From Dehalococcoidales bacterium (GTDB lineage Bacteria > Chloroflexota > Dehalococcoidia > Dehalococcoidales > Fen-1064), in NCBI GenBank assembly GCA_028712845.1, contig JAQTPO010000122.1:1-5757 (forward strand): a stretch of 5,757 nt of DNA. Direction: 5' to 3'. Numbering within the stretch: the stretch's first letter is position 1; each line of letters opens with the position of its first letter. Shown one piece after another: positions 1 to 5,630 of the stretch. The notes under the pieces are model-generated. The model was given only the letters and a program-made list of their open reading frames with translations. It was not told where the DNA came from and did not search any database. The position numbers and the translations under genes were made by a program.

Positions 1-127
1 CTTCACCTTTTGGTTCAGCTGCTTGTCTGACTTTGGGTCTTACAGTGTAGAGTTGGCGCGCATAGTTCCTCGGATTCATATACCACGGTGTTATGCCATC
101 ACCCCACATATCACAATACACACACAT
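1..127 (-). CDS. Unrecognised protein with N-terminal CxxC, 5' part only
   Basis: A minus-strand gene starts with ATG at 127-125 and stays open for 42 codons until it leaves the window. The start is supported by an AAGGAGG-type Shine-Dalgarno site on the minus strand (plus positions 141-147), with a slightly long spacing of about 10-13 nt through an A/T-rich stretch. The visible protein begins MCVYCDMWGDG and continues with WYMNPRNYARQLY at about residues 15-27. It is rich in aromatic residues. Cys2 and Cys5 form a CxxC pair that could bind iron-sulfur or zinc, but two cysteines are not enough to claim this. There is no signal peptide or membrane segment in the visible part. The gene is divergent from the flavin oxidoreductase gene on the right and shares a 260-nt intergenic region with it. 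I do not recognise the family with confidence, and the body of the protein lies outside the window. Confidence 0.72.
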   Translation of the reverse strand, partial: MCVYCDMWGDGITPWYMNPRNYARQLYTVRPKVRQAAEPKGE

Positions 128-140
128 TTTTAATTTTTCT

Positions 141-147
141 CCTCCTT
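141..147 (-). promoter_or_regulatory. Shine-Dalgarno site of the leftward gene
   Basis: The minus strand reads AAGGAGG, followed by AG and then 11 nt of A/T-rich sequence before the ATG at 127. This strong match to the anti-SD sequence is the main reason for accepting the partial leftward gene and its start codon. Confidence 0.65.
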
Positions 148-186
148 ATTATTGATGAATATTAAAATACTGCCATACTTCATTGC

Positions 187-200
187 TATTTTGCAAAATA
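187..200. promoter_or_regulatory. 14-bp perfect palindrome, candidate operator
   Basis: TATTTTGCAAAATA is a perfect inverted repeat with no spacer, and a third half-site ATTTTG follows at 205-210. It lies 60-73 bp upstream of the leftward start codon and about 117 bp before the promoter-like hexamers of the rightward gene. That position in a divergent intergenic region suits a dimeric regulator. No regulator gene is visible in the window, so binding is inferred from symmetry and position only. The A/T-rich composition makes a chance palindrome more likely than in GC-balanced DNA. Confidence 0.35.
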
Positions 201-316
201 ATGCATTTTGTGAGGAAATGGTAGAACCTGCCGCTGCCATGACAATCACCTGAATTCGTTAGCATCTGCCGATTTTCCATATTTCCCGGCAATTTGGACT
301 TATTATAGCAGTTAAT

Positions 317-344
317 TTGACAATTATAGACGATGTGGTGTAAT
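317..344 (+). promoter_or_regulatory. Sigma70-type promoter of the flavin oxidoreductase gene
   Basis: A perfect TTGACA (-35) at 317-322 is followed after 16 nt by TGTAAT (-10, five of six consensus positions) at 339-344. Transcription would start near 351, giving a leader of about 50 nt before the preferred GTG start at 400. A second perfect TATAAT lies at 374-379 but has no good -35 at the right distance, so the upstream pair is preferred. Confidence 0.55.
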
Positions 345-389
345 CTCACGAATTAAGCGTTAAAATATACAAATATAATTTTGAGAAAT

Positions 390-394
390 GGAGG
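390..394 (+). promoter_or_regulatory. Shine-Dalgarno GGAGG deciding the GTG start
   Basis: GGAGG lies 5 nt before GTG at 400-402. The upstream in-frame ATG at 388 overlaps this site and has only a weak GAG ahead of it. The site, together with the typical family N-terminus produced from GTG, favours initiation at 400. Confidence 0.6.
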
Positions 395-399
395 CGTCA

Positions 400-1467
400 G
401 TGAAGACAAGGATTACAGAACTATTTGGTATCAAATATCCTATTATGCTGGCAGGAATGAACTGGCTTACCGAACCGGAGATTGTAGCTGCGGTGTGCAA
501 TGCCGGCGGTTTGGGCAATCTGGCTATTTCCAGACACACGCCTGATGGACTGCGAGCAGACATAAAAAAAATCAGGGAGCTTACCGATAAACCATTTGCC
601 GTAAACCAGATACTAATGGCTCCTTCAGCTAAGGCAAATCTACCTGTTGTTATCGAAGAGAAAGTCCCCGTTGTTAACTATACACTCGGACGGCCTCCTG
701 AAATTGTTCCGCTAATCAAAGCAGTCCATAACTATGGCGGTAAGATTCTGGCAACCGTAGCGCTGGTGAAGCATGCGGTGAGAGCTGAGCAACTGGGTGC
801 GGATGCAATCAATATTACCGGTCATGAAGCGGCGGCGCACGGGGGGTATGCCACTTCTATGGTGCTGATACCTCTTGTTGCCAACAGTATCAAAGTGCCT
901 TTCTTTTCGGCGGGAGGATTTTTCGATGGCAGAGGACTGGCGGCGGCATTGGCGTTAGGGGCTGATGGTATTACGATGGGCACACGGTTCGCAATGACCA
1001 AGGAATGCCGGTTGCACGATAAGTGGAAACAGACAGTTATAAAATCCAGCGAGCAGGACACGGTCTATATAGATGTTGGCGACCCGGCTGTTAACCAGAG
1101 GGTGTTTAAAAATAAGAAAGCTGAAGACTCGATGAAGAAGCGTTTCCCTCTGGTTGAATCAGTATCCGGCGCATTTGCAATGAAACGTTTGCTGAATCTT
1201 TCATGGTGGGGACTCATTAGCAGTGGTATTAGTTCAAGCAAGGGTGAAGGGGGGATGAGTATGCGTGAACAGCTCCTTTACGCTGCCAGCGCTGCCAGGG
1301 CGAATAAAGTGATGTTCGATGGTGATGAGGATGCCGGCGTTTTGGCGATTGGTCAGGTTATCGGCGGTATCAGAGATGTTCCTACCTGTAAGGAATTAAT
1401 CGAGCGCATCGTGGCTCAAGCCGAAACGACGGCGGCTAAAGTACAGGAAAAGGCGCTCGCAAAATAA
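400..1467 (+). CDS. NAD(P)H-dependent flavin oxidoreductase, nitronate monooxygenase family
   Basis: This is a 355-residue TIM-barrel flavoprotein of the nitronate monooxygenase (2-nitropropane dioxygenase) family. These FMN enzymes oxidise alkyl nitronates, or act as NAD(P)H:quinone or enoyl reductases. The GTG start gives MKTRITELFGIKYPIM, the usual family N-terminus, behind a GGAGG site; starting at ATG 388 would add four residues. Motifs seen (GTG numbering): AGM at about 18-20; GHEAAAHGG at 141-149, matching the usual GxEAGGHxG with the candidate catalytic His147 kept; AGGFFDGRG at 171-179 and GADGITMGTRF at 187-197, which bind the flavin phosphate. Length is normal. The substrate cannot be told from sequence: GG before the His is AA, and the N-terminal QGGM is LAGM, so true nitronate activity is not assured. 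It ends with tandem TAA codons and appears monocistronic, with stem-loops downstream. A FabK-type enoyl-ACP reductase is an alternative, but no fatty-acid genes adjoin. Confidence 0.86.
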   Translation: MKTRITELFGIKYPIMLAGMNWLTEPEIVAAVCNAGGLGNLAISRHTPDGLRADIKKIRELTDKPFAVNQILMAPSAKANLPVVIEEKVPVVNYTLGRPPEIVPLIKAVHNYGGKILATVALVKHAVRAEQLGADAINITGHEAAAHGGYATSMVLIPLVANSIKVPFFSAGGFFDGRGLAAALALGADGITMGTRFAMTKECRLHDKWKQTVIKSSEQDTVYIDVGDPAVNQRVFKNKKAEDSMKKRFPLVESVSGAFAMKRLLNLSWWGLISSGISSSKGEGGMSMREQLLYAASAARANKVMFDGDEDAGVLAIGQVIGGIRDVPTCKELIERIVAQAETTAAKVQEKALAK

Positions 1468-1493
1468 TAACCCTATAGGATAGCAGAAGAAAC

Positions 1494-1512
1494 CACCTGA
1501 ATTTGTCGGGTG
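1494..1512 (+). promoter_or_regulatory. Small stem-loop after the flavin oxidoreductase gene
   Basis: CACCTGA (1494-1500) pairs with TCGGGTG (1506-1512) around a 5-nt loop, giving a 7-bp RNA stem with one G-U wobble. No T-run follows, so alone it is not a convincing terminator. It is the first of two consecutive hairpins in the 151-nt gap before the transporter gene. Confidence 0.35.
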
Positions 1513-1526
1513 TCAGTAACTATAAA

Positions 1527-1570
1527 GGAGGTACAGTCCCTGTTTTTATGACTGTGCCTCCATTATTATA
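1527..1570 (+). terminator. Twelve-base-pair stem-loop, probable terminator or attenuator
   Basis: GGAGGTACAGTC (1527-1538) pairs with GACTGTGCCTCC (1550-1561) across an 11-nt loop. All 12 positions pair in RNA, with one G-U wobble. The 3' side continues as ATTATTATA, which is A/T-rich but not a clean U-tract, so termination may be partial. It most likely ends the flavin oxidoreductase transcript or modulates read-through into the transporter. The left arm also contains AGGAGG, but no start codon lies at a suitable distance. Confidence 0.5.
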
Positions 1571-1618
1571 AGATACAGGTTGTTAGATTTTTCCGACAAT
1601 CTGAACATCGAGATAAGA

Positions 1619-2509
1619 ATGACTGGTGTTTTTGTAGCCTTGCTGACTGCTCTGGCGTGGGCGGGAAGCAGTACCATTCTCAAGTTTCTCAGTAATAGGA
1701 TACCCGCCCTCTCATTGATGATGATTCGTCTCTGGACAGGGTCGGTCGTCCTGCTTGTCTTTGTTTTCCTATCCGGTCGAGGGGATGCCTTGATTAATAC
1801 ACCGGTAACGCCGGCGCTTTATGTGATAGCCTCCGCTATTATTGCCATCGTTATCGGCGACACACTTTACATAAAGAGCCTGTCATTTCTCGATATTTCT
1901 CAGGCTTTCCCCATCGGACAATGCACTTTCCCCATCATGGTAACATTTGTGGCGATTTTGTTTCTGGGCGAACCATTCTCCTGGCTTGCCATAATCGGGG
2001 CAATTATGGTTGTATTTGGAGTATATCTAATTGTGGTCGCCGGAAAAAAGAGAGCAACACCTGCAACAAGAGGAGATATCAGCAAGAAAGGGATAATACT
2101 GGCGGTGGCAGCCTCGGTAGCGTGGACATTAGGGTCGGTCGCACTGAAAGTGGGAGTTGCCAATATAGATGCCTTTGTTGCGGCGGCTATCAGAATACCT
2201 GTTTCGGCGATAGTGCTTACTGGATTTGTGTTCATACAACAAAAAGGAGTTATCGCACAGTTTAAAAAATACAATGTCCGGGATGTTTTATTTTCTGCGG
2301 GAACCGGAATTCTTACATACGGAGTTGCGGCAGTCTGCTACGTGACGGCAATTCAGTTAATTGGCGCGGCGAAGACGGTTCTATTAACCGCTGTTGCGCC
2401 TCTTCTTATATTACCCTTTTCGATTTTCATCCTTAAAGAGAAGCCAACGAAATATGCTATAATCGGTATTTTTATCTCTGTCGCAGGGGTATATCTAGTA
2501 TCCATATAG
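1619..2509 (+). CDS. EamA/DMT-superfamily transporter
   Basis: This is a 296-residue integral inner-membrane protein of the drug/metabolite transporter superfamily. Such proteins export or import small metabolites, often amino acids, nucleosides or drugs; the substrate here cannot be assigned. About ten hydrophobic helices are visible, near 2-20, 31-51, 66-85, 95-115, 121-141, 156-176, 183-203, 225-243, 250-272 and 277-295. They form two EamA repeats. Each repeat ends in a near-identical pattern: FLGEP then GAIMVVFGVYL at 115-137, and ILKEKP then GIFISVAGVYL at 271-293. Charged residues (KKR at 143-145) sit in the central loop between repeats. I chose ATG 1619 because the first helix then starts at once, as is usual; an in-frame TTG at 1580 would add 13 polar residues and has no Shine-Dalgarno site. 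The SD for 1619 is weak (GAG, 6 nt spacing). It lies between stem-loops and the next promoter region and is probably its own transcription unit. Confidence 0.88.
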   Translation: MTGVFVALLTALAWAGSSTILKFLSNRIPALSLMMIRLWTGSVVLLVFVFLSGRGDALINTPVTPALYVIASAIIAIVIGDTLYIKSLSFLDISQAFPIGQCTFPIMVTFVAILFLGEPFSWLAIIGAIMVVFGVYLIVVAGKKRATPATRGDISKKGIILAVAASVAWTLGSVALKVGVANIDAFVAAAIRIPVSAIVLTGFVFIQQKGVIAQFKKYNVRDVLFSAGTGILTYGVAAVCYVTAIQLIGAAKTVLLTAVAPLLILPFSIFILKEKPTKYAIIGIFISVAGVYLVSI

Positions 2510-2530
2510 TTCTGAAGTAAATAGCGTGGT

Positions 2531-2558
2531 TTGACGTAACTTATTTGTTAATGATACT
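2531..2558 (+). promoter_or_regulatory. Candidate promoter of the acyl-CoA dehydrogenase/ETF operon
   Basis: TTGACG (2531-2536, five of six) is followed after 16 nt by GATACT (2553-2558, four of six), predicting a start near 2565 and a leader of about 75 nt. The -10 lies in the first copy of a tandem duplication, so a second GATACT occurs at 2570-2575. Another weaker pair, TTGTCA at 2586-2591 and TATAAA at 2610-2615 with an 18-nt spacer, would start so close to the Shine-Dalgarno site that the leader would be very short. Confidence 0.4.
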
Positions 2559-2577
2559 CTTTTGTTAATGATACTCT
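2544..2577 (+). repeat. Perfect tandem duplication of a 17-bp unit
   Basis: TTTGTTAATGATACTCT occurs at 2544-2560 and again, without any mismatch or gap, at 2561-2577. It sits in the 130-nt gap between the transporter and the dehydrogenase operon and duplicates the candidate -10 region. Perfect identity suggests a recent slippage event or a maintained pair of binding sites. Confidence 0.9.
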
Positions 2578-2624
2578 AGTTAAACTTGTCATAACTGCTG
2601 CTGCAAAGTTATAAAAAATTAAGG

Positions 2625-2630
2625 AAGGAG
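2625..2630 (+). promoter_or_regulatory. Shine-Dalgarno AAGGAG of the acyl-CoA dehydrogenase gene
   Basis: AAGGAG lies 9 nt before ATG 2640 within the purine-rich run AAGGAAGGAG at 2621-2630. It is the strongest ribosome binding site of the operon, as expected for its first gene. Confidence 0.75.
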
Positions 2631-2639
2631 ATACTCAAA

Positions 2640-3773
2640 ATGGATTTCAGTTTTACACGTGAACAGGAACTACTGAGAAAGTCGGTAAGAGATTTCGCCG
2701 AGGCTGAAATAGCCCCGAAGGCTTTAGAGCTCGATAAAAAAGGAGAGTTTGAATCTGATCTGGTGGCAAAGATGGGACAGATGGGTTTAATAGGTCTGGC
2801 AAGTTCTAAAGAGTTCGGTGGGTCAGGTATGGGGCACGTCGCCAGGATGATTGCGATGGAAGAACTCTCGCGTGTTTATCCTTCTCTGGGATTCTTTTTG
2901 CAGACAGGGAATCTACTGATGTATGCCATTGACGCCTTTGGCACGCCGGAGCAAAAAAAGAAATACCTCCCCGACCTTAACAAAGGCGTAAAAACGGGTG
3001 CTTTTGCCGTTACCGAACCAAGTGGCGGCTCTGACCCTTCGACAATTACAACTACGGCTAAATTAGATGGCAATGGTTATATTATTAACGGCAGAAAAAC
3101 CTACATATCTCATGCGGATTGCGCGGATATTACCGGTTTCCTGGCTAAGACCGATGCAGGTCTAACGATATTTTTAGTGGAAAAAGGTACTCCTGGTTAC
3201 GAAATTACCAGGCGTGAGGCGAGGCTGGGACTTCGTTCCGTACCGGTGAACGAGTTTGTTCTTACCAATTGTCGTTTGCCTAAGGAAAACATACTGGGGG
3301 CTGAAGGCAAAGGGATAGGGCTTGCTATTACAAGTATCTCCGTGATGGGAAGGACCGGAGCCGCCGGTGTGGCATTGGGAGCCGCCGAAGGAGCCTACGA
3401 AGCCGCTTTGAAGTTCTGTAAAGAGAGGGTTCTTTATGGTAAACCCATCACCAATCTGCAATCGATTCAGTTTATGCTTGTAGATATGAACACTGAAATT
3501 GAAGCTGCAAAATGGCTTTATTATCGTCCCGGCTGCCTTCTGGACCAGGGCAAAAATCCCCGTGAGGTGTCCGTGGACATTGCAAGGTCAAAACTCTATT
3601 GTATCGATATGGCAGTCAAAAATTGCACTAAGGCAGTGCAGTTAATGGGCGCCTACGGACTTTCGCCTGAATATCACGTAGAGAGATTCCTCAGAGACGT
3701 GTTGGAGCTTTTCCCGGCTGCTGGCACTCAGGAAGTAATGCGGCTTACCATCGGCGGCGCTATCACCCGTTAA
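2640..3773 (+). CDS. Acyl-CoA dehydrogenase family flavoprotein lacking the usual catalytic Glu
   Basis: This is a 377-residue cytoplasmic FAD enzyme of normal family length. Acyl-CoA dehydrogenases interconvert acyl-CoA and 2,3-enoyl-CoA and pass electrons to ETF, which is encoded just downstream. The three domains are present: N-terminal helices (about 1-115), middle beta domain (about 119-213) with FAVTEPSGGSD at 122-132 and GRKTYIS at 151-157, and C-terminal helices (about 226-374) with ERVLYGKPI at 262-270, QLMGAYG at 334-340 and VERFLRD at 347-353. The oddity is the active site. The YEGT segment reads AAGT (360-363), so the medium-chain-type catalytic Glu is Ala361. The alternative helix-G Glu of isovaleryl-CoA dehydrogenase aligns with Gly237 (MGRTG). 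Trp of the usual KxWIT motif is Tyr155. The frame and all other motifs are intact. It may be an unusual dehydrogenase, an enoyl-CoA reductase using another proton donor, or an enzyme with different chemistry. Acyl substrate unknown. Confidence 0.93.
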   Translation: MDFSFTREQELLRKSVRDFAEAEIAPKALELDKKGEFESDLVAKMGQMGLIGLASSKEFGGSGMGHVARMIAMEELSRVYPSLGFFLQTGNLLMYAIDAFGTPEQKKKYLPDLNKGVKTGAFAVTEPSGGSDPSTITTTAKLDGNGYIINGRKTYISHADCADITGFLAKTDAGLTIFLVEKGTPGYEITRREARLGLRSVPVNEFVLTNCRLPKENILGAEGKGIGLAITSISVMGRTGAAGVALGAAEGAYEAALKFCKERVLYGKPITNLQSIQFMLVDMNTEIEAAKWLYYRPGCLLDQGKNPREVSVDIARSKLYCIDMAVKNCTKAVQLMGAYGLSPEYHVERFLRDVLELFPAAGTQEVMRLTIGGAITR

Positions 3774-3786
3774 GGTTTGTTATTTA

Positions 3787-4581
3787 ATGGATATAGCGGT
3801 TTGCCTTAAGCAAGTGCCTCACCCGGATTATCTTTCGAAAGTCGTGCTTGACCCTGTGACAAAGAGGTTGCACCGGGAAGGTATTCCGCTTGTCATCAAT
3901 CCAGTCGACAGGAATGCAATCGAAGCGGGTATCCGGCTAAAAGAAAGATTTTCAGGGAAAGTCACGGCAGTTACAATGGGACCTCCCGAAGCGCAAGAAG
4001 CGCTGGAGGAGGCACTGGCAATGGGCGCTGACACGGCGATTCTGCTGTGTGACCGCGGCTTTGCCGGCGCTGATACGTATGCTACGGCTTACACATTAGC
4101 TATGGCTCTGACTAAATCAGGTAAATATGATCTGATTTTATGCGGTAATGAGACCATTGATTCAGGCACTTCGCAGGTGGGTCCTCAAATAGCTGAATTT
4201 CTGGATATTCCTCACGTCACCAACGTTAAGGCTCTGGATTTTAATACGGAAGGACTGTTGCTGGCTGAACGTTCGCTGGAGGATGGTTACATGAAGGTGC
4301 AAGCCCGCCTGCCGGTTCTTGTGACGGTGAATAAAGAAATTAACAAACCGCGGATACCTTCGGTAATCGGAATTATGCAGGTTGCCGGAAAAACGCTCAA
4401 AAAATACGGTCTTGCCGAATTAGGTTTATCGGTAGAGCAGGTGGGACTTTCCGGTTCTCCGACACAGACTATCGAGATAACGGAAACCGGACAAAAGCAT
4501 GGCGGTAGCGTGTTACAGGGAGAGCCAGCACAAGTGGTTAAAACAGTAGTGTCAAGATTACGCGAATTACAGGCGCTGTAG
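3787..4581 (+). CDS. etfB: Electron transfer flavoprotein subunit beta
   Basis: This is the 264-residue beta subunit of ETF, which with EtfA carries electrons between acyl-CoA dehydrogenases and other redox partners. The N-terminus MDIAVCLKQVP is typical. INPVDRNAIEA at 37-47 matches the NPxDxNAxEA form, unlike human ETF-beta with NPFCEIAVEEA. AMGAD at 78-82 and GADTYATAY at 94-102 follow. The nucleotide-binding loop is CGNETIDSGTSQVGP at 119-133, where the usual IDGDT is IDSGT, so one Asp is Gly127. LPVLVTV (175-181) and GLSGSPT (220-226) are also recognisable. From memory, the overall pattern, including GLSGSPT and the C-terminal GG, resembles EtfB of anaerobes such as Megasphaera, some of which bifurcate electrons; bifurcation here is inference. 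It begins 13 nt after the dehydrogenase stop; a weak AAGG overlaps that stop codon, which suggests translational coupling. Confidence 0.94.
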   Translation: MDIAVCLKQVPHPDYLSKVVLDPVTKRLHREGIPLVINPVDRNAIEAGIRLKERFSGKVTAVTMGPPEAQEALEEALAMGADTAILLCDRGFAGADTYATAYTLAMALTKSGKYDLILCGNETIDSGTSQVGPQIAEFLDIPHVTNVKALDFNTEGLLLAERSLEDGYMKVQARLPVLVTVNKEINKPRIPSVIGIMQVAGKTLKKYGLAELGLSVEQVGLSGSPTQTIEITETGQKHGGSVLQGEPAQVVKTVVSRLRELQAL

Positions 4582-4596
4582 AAGACGGAACATTCA

Positions 4597-5613
4597 ATGA
4601 TAAAAGACAAGGAAATCTGGGTTTTTGCGGAACAAAGGGATGGACATCTCGCCAGAGTAACCTTTGAGCTCCTTGGAAAGGCGTGCGAACTCAGCAAAAA
4701 ACTCAATGCCAAGGTCGCCTCCATTCTCGCAGGCAATGACGTTGCTTCTCTTACAGGAGAACTGGCGGCATACGGGACGGAAAGAACCTACTTGATTGAG
4801 GATGCGAGATTGAGGCATTACCAGAGCGAAGCTTACGCTGCTAATATTACTGCTCTGGTCAAGCAATATGAACCTGAGATTTTCCTGTTAGGGTCAACTG
4901 ATACTGGAAGAGATTTAGCACCTCGTGTCGCTGCTAAAATAGGCACCGGGCTTACTGCGCACTGTGTCAATCTAGAGATTGAAGCTCATGAGGGCGTTTT
5001 AATATTGAACCAGATAGTCCCCGGTTGGGGTGGAAACAAAAGTATCAAGATTATATGCCCGCAAAAAAGGCCGCAAATGGCGACAGTAAAACCCGGGGTA
5101 TTTGATTTACCGCTTAAAAAAGAAACCGGAAACACCGAAATAATCAGGTTCCCTGCCCGGCTTAGCGAGAAATATTTCAGGGCTGAAACTATTGAGGCAC
5201 ACACAGAGAGAGCTACATCACAACCTATCGAAGAGGCGGAGGTGGTGATTGCAGTGGGATGGGGCGCCTATTCACTGGGGAACCTCGACTTAGTAAAAGA
5301 ATTAGCGGGAGTATTGGGCGGTGTCATCGGCGGCACCAGACCGATGGTGGATAAGGGTTGGGTTTCGGAAACAAATATGATCGGGCAGAGTGGTAAAATA
5401 ATTAATCCCAAACTGTTCATCAGTCTTGGCGCTTCCGGCGCGATGCACTTCACGACCGGATTCGAGAGAGCCAAATTTGTTTTAGCCGTAGATGAAAACC
5501 CCGAAGCGCCTATTTTTAAGACAGCCGATATCGGTATTGCCGGTGACTTGCGTAATATTCTGCCTTGTCTGATAGATGAGTTCAAGAAGCTCAAACAAGA
5601 AACCGATAAATAA
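4597..5613 (+). CDS. etfA: Electron transfer flavoprotein subunit alpha, atypical flavin motifs
   Basis: This is the 338-residue alpha subunit of ETF, partner of the EtfB encoded 15 nt upstream. The N-terminal domain covers about 1-205 and includes GSTDTGRDLAPRVAA at 99-113, GGNKSIKI at 145-152 and RPQMATVKPGVF at 158-169. The C-terminal FAD domain is about 212-330, with TRPMVDKGW at 247-255, IGQSGK at 262-267, EAPIF at 303-307 and ADIGIAGDL at 310-318. Two conserved flavin sites differ. The usual GGRG reads VGWG (220-223), replacing the Arg near the isoalloxazine ring by Trp222. SGAIQH reads SGAMHF (280-285), so Gln-His has become His-Phe. These should shift the flavin potential or charge stabilisation. 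No other domain, ferredoxin insertion or fusion is seen; length is normal. Start ATG 4597 has a weak GGA 7 nt upstream, consistent with coupling to etfB. The gene is followed by a stem-loop terminator. Confidence 0.92.
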   Translation: MIKDKEIWVFAEQRDGHLARVTFELLGKACELSKKLNAKVASILAGNDVASLTGELAAYGTERTYLIEDARLRHYQSEAYAANITALVKQYEPEIFLLGSTDTGRDLAPRVAAKIGTGLTAHCVNLEIEAHEGVLILNQIVPGWGGNKSIKIICPQKRPQMATVKPGVFDLPLKKETGNTEIIRFPARLSEKYFRAETIEAHTERATSQPIEEAEVVIAVGWGAYSLGNLDLVKELAGVLGGVIGGTRPMVDKGWVSETNMIGQSGKIINPKLFISLGASGAMHFTTGFERAKFVLAVDENPEAPIFKTADIGIAGDLRNILPCLIDEFKKLKQETDK

Positions 5614-5630
5614 CGCGATACTTTATAAGT

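Noticed and set aside
248..257. Shared decamer CACCTGAATT at 248 and 1494, as a dispersed repeat
   Set aside because: Only ten bases match and the flanks differ; this is expected by chance in a window of this size.
149..349. Minus-strand open frame of 66 codons in the divergent intergenic region
   Set aside because: It begins with GTG without a Shine-Dalgarno site, covers the ribosome site of the leftward gene and the palindrome, and its product has no recognisable pattern.
374..379. Perfect TATAAT as an alternative -10
   Set aside because: No acceptable -35 lies 16-18 nt upstream; the TTGACA/TGTAAT pair upstream is better.
388..399. ATG 388 as start of the flavin oxidoreductase
   Set aside because: It overlaps the GGAGG site that best serves GTG 400, has a weak site of its own, and adds four residues ahead of the standard MKTRITEL family N-terminus. 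It remains possible.
1548..1571. Seven-codon open frame (MTVPPLL) inside the 12-bp stem-loop, as a leader peptide
   Set aside because: The AGGAGG upstream is 16 nt from the ATG, too far for efficient initiation, and the frame lies mostly in the hairpin right arm.
1580..1618. TTG 1580 as start of the transporter
   Set aside because: It has no Shine-Dalgarno site and adds a polar stretch before the first membrane helix; ATG 1619 fits the family better.
1900..2274. Open frames of 114-124 codons overlapping the transporter on both strands
   Set aside because: They are shadows of a strongly supported membrane-protein gene and show no domain pattern of their own.
4287..4866. Overlapping minus-strand open frames across the etfB-etfA junction
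   Set aside because: They lie antisense to well-conserved coding sequence and have no ribosome sites or recognisable motifs.
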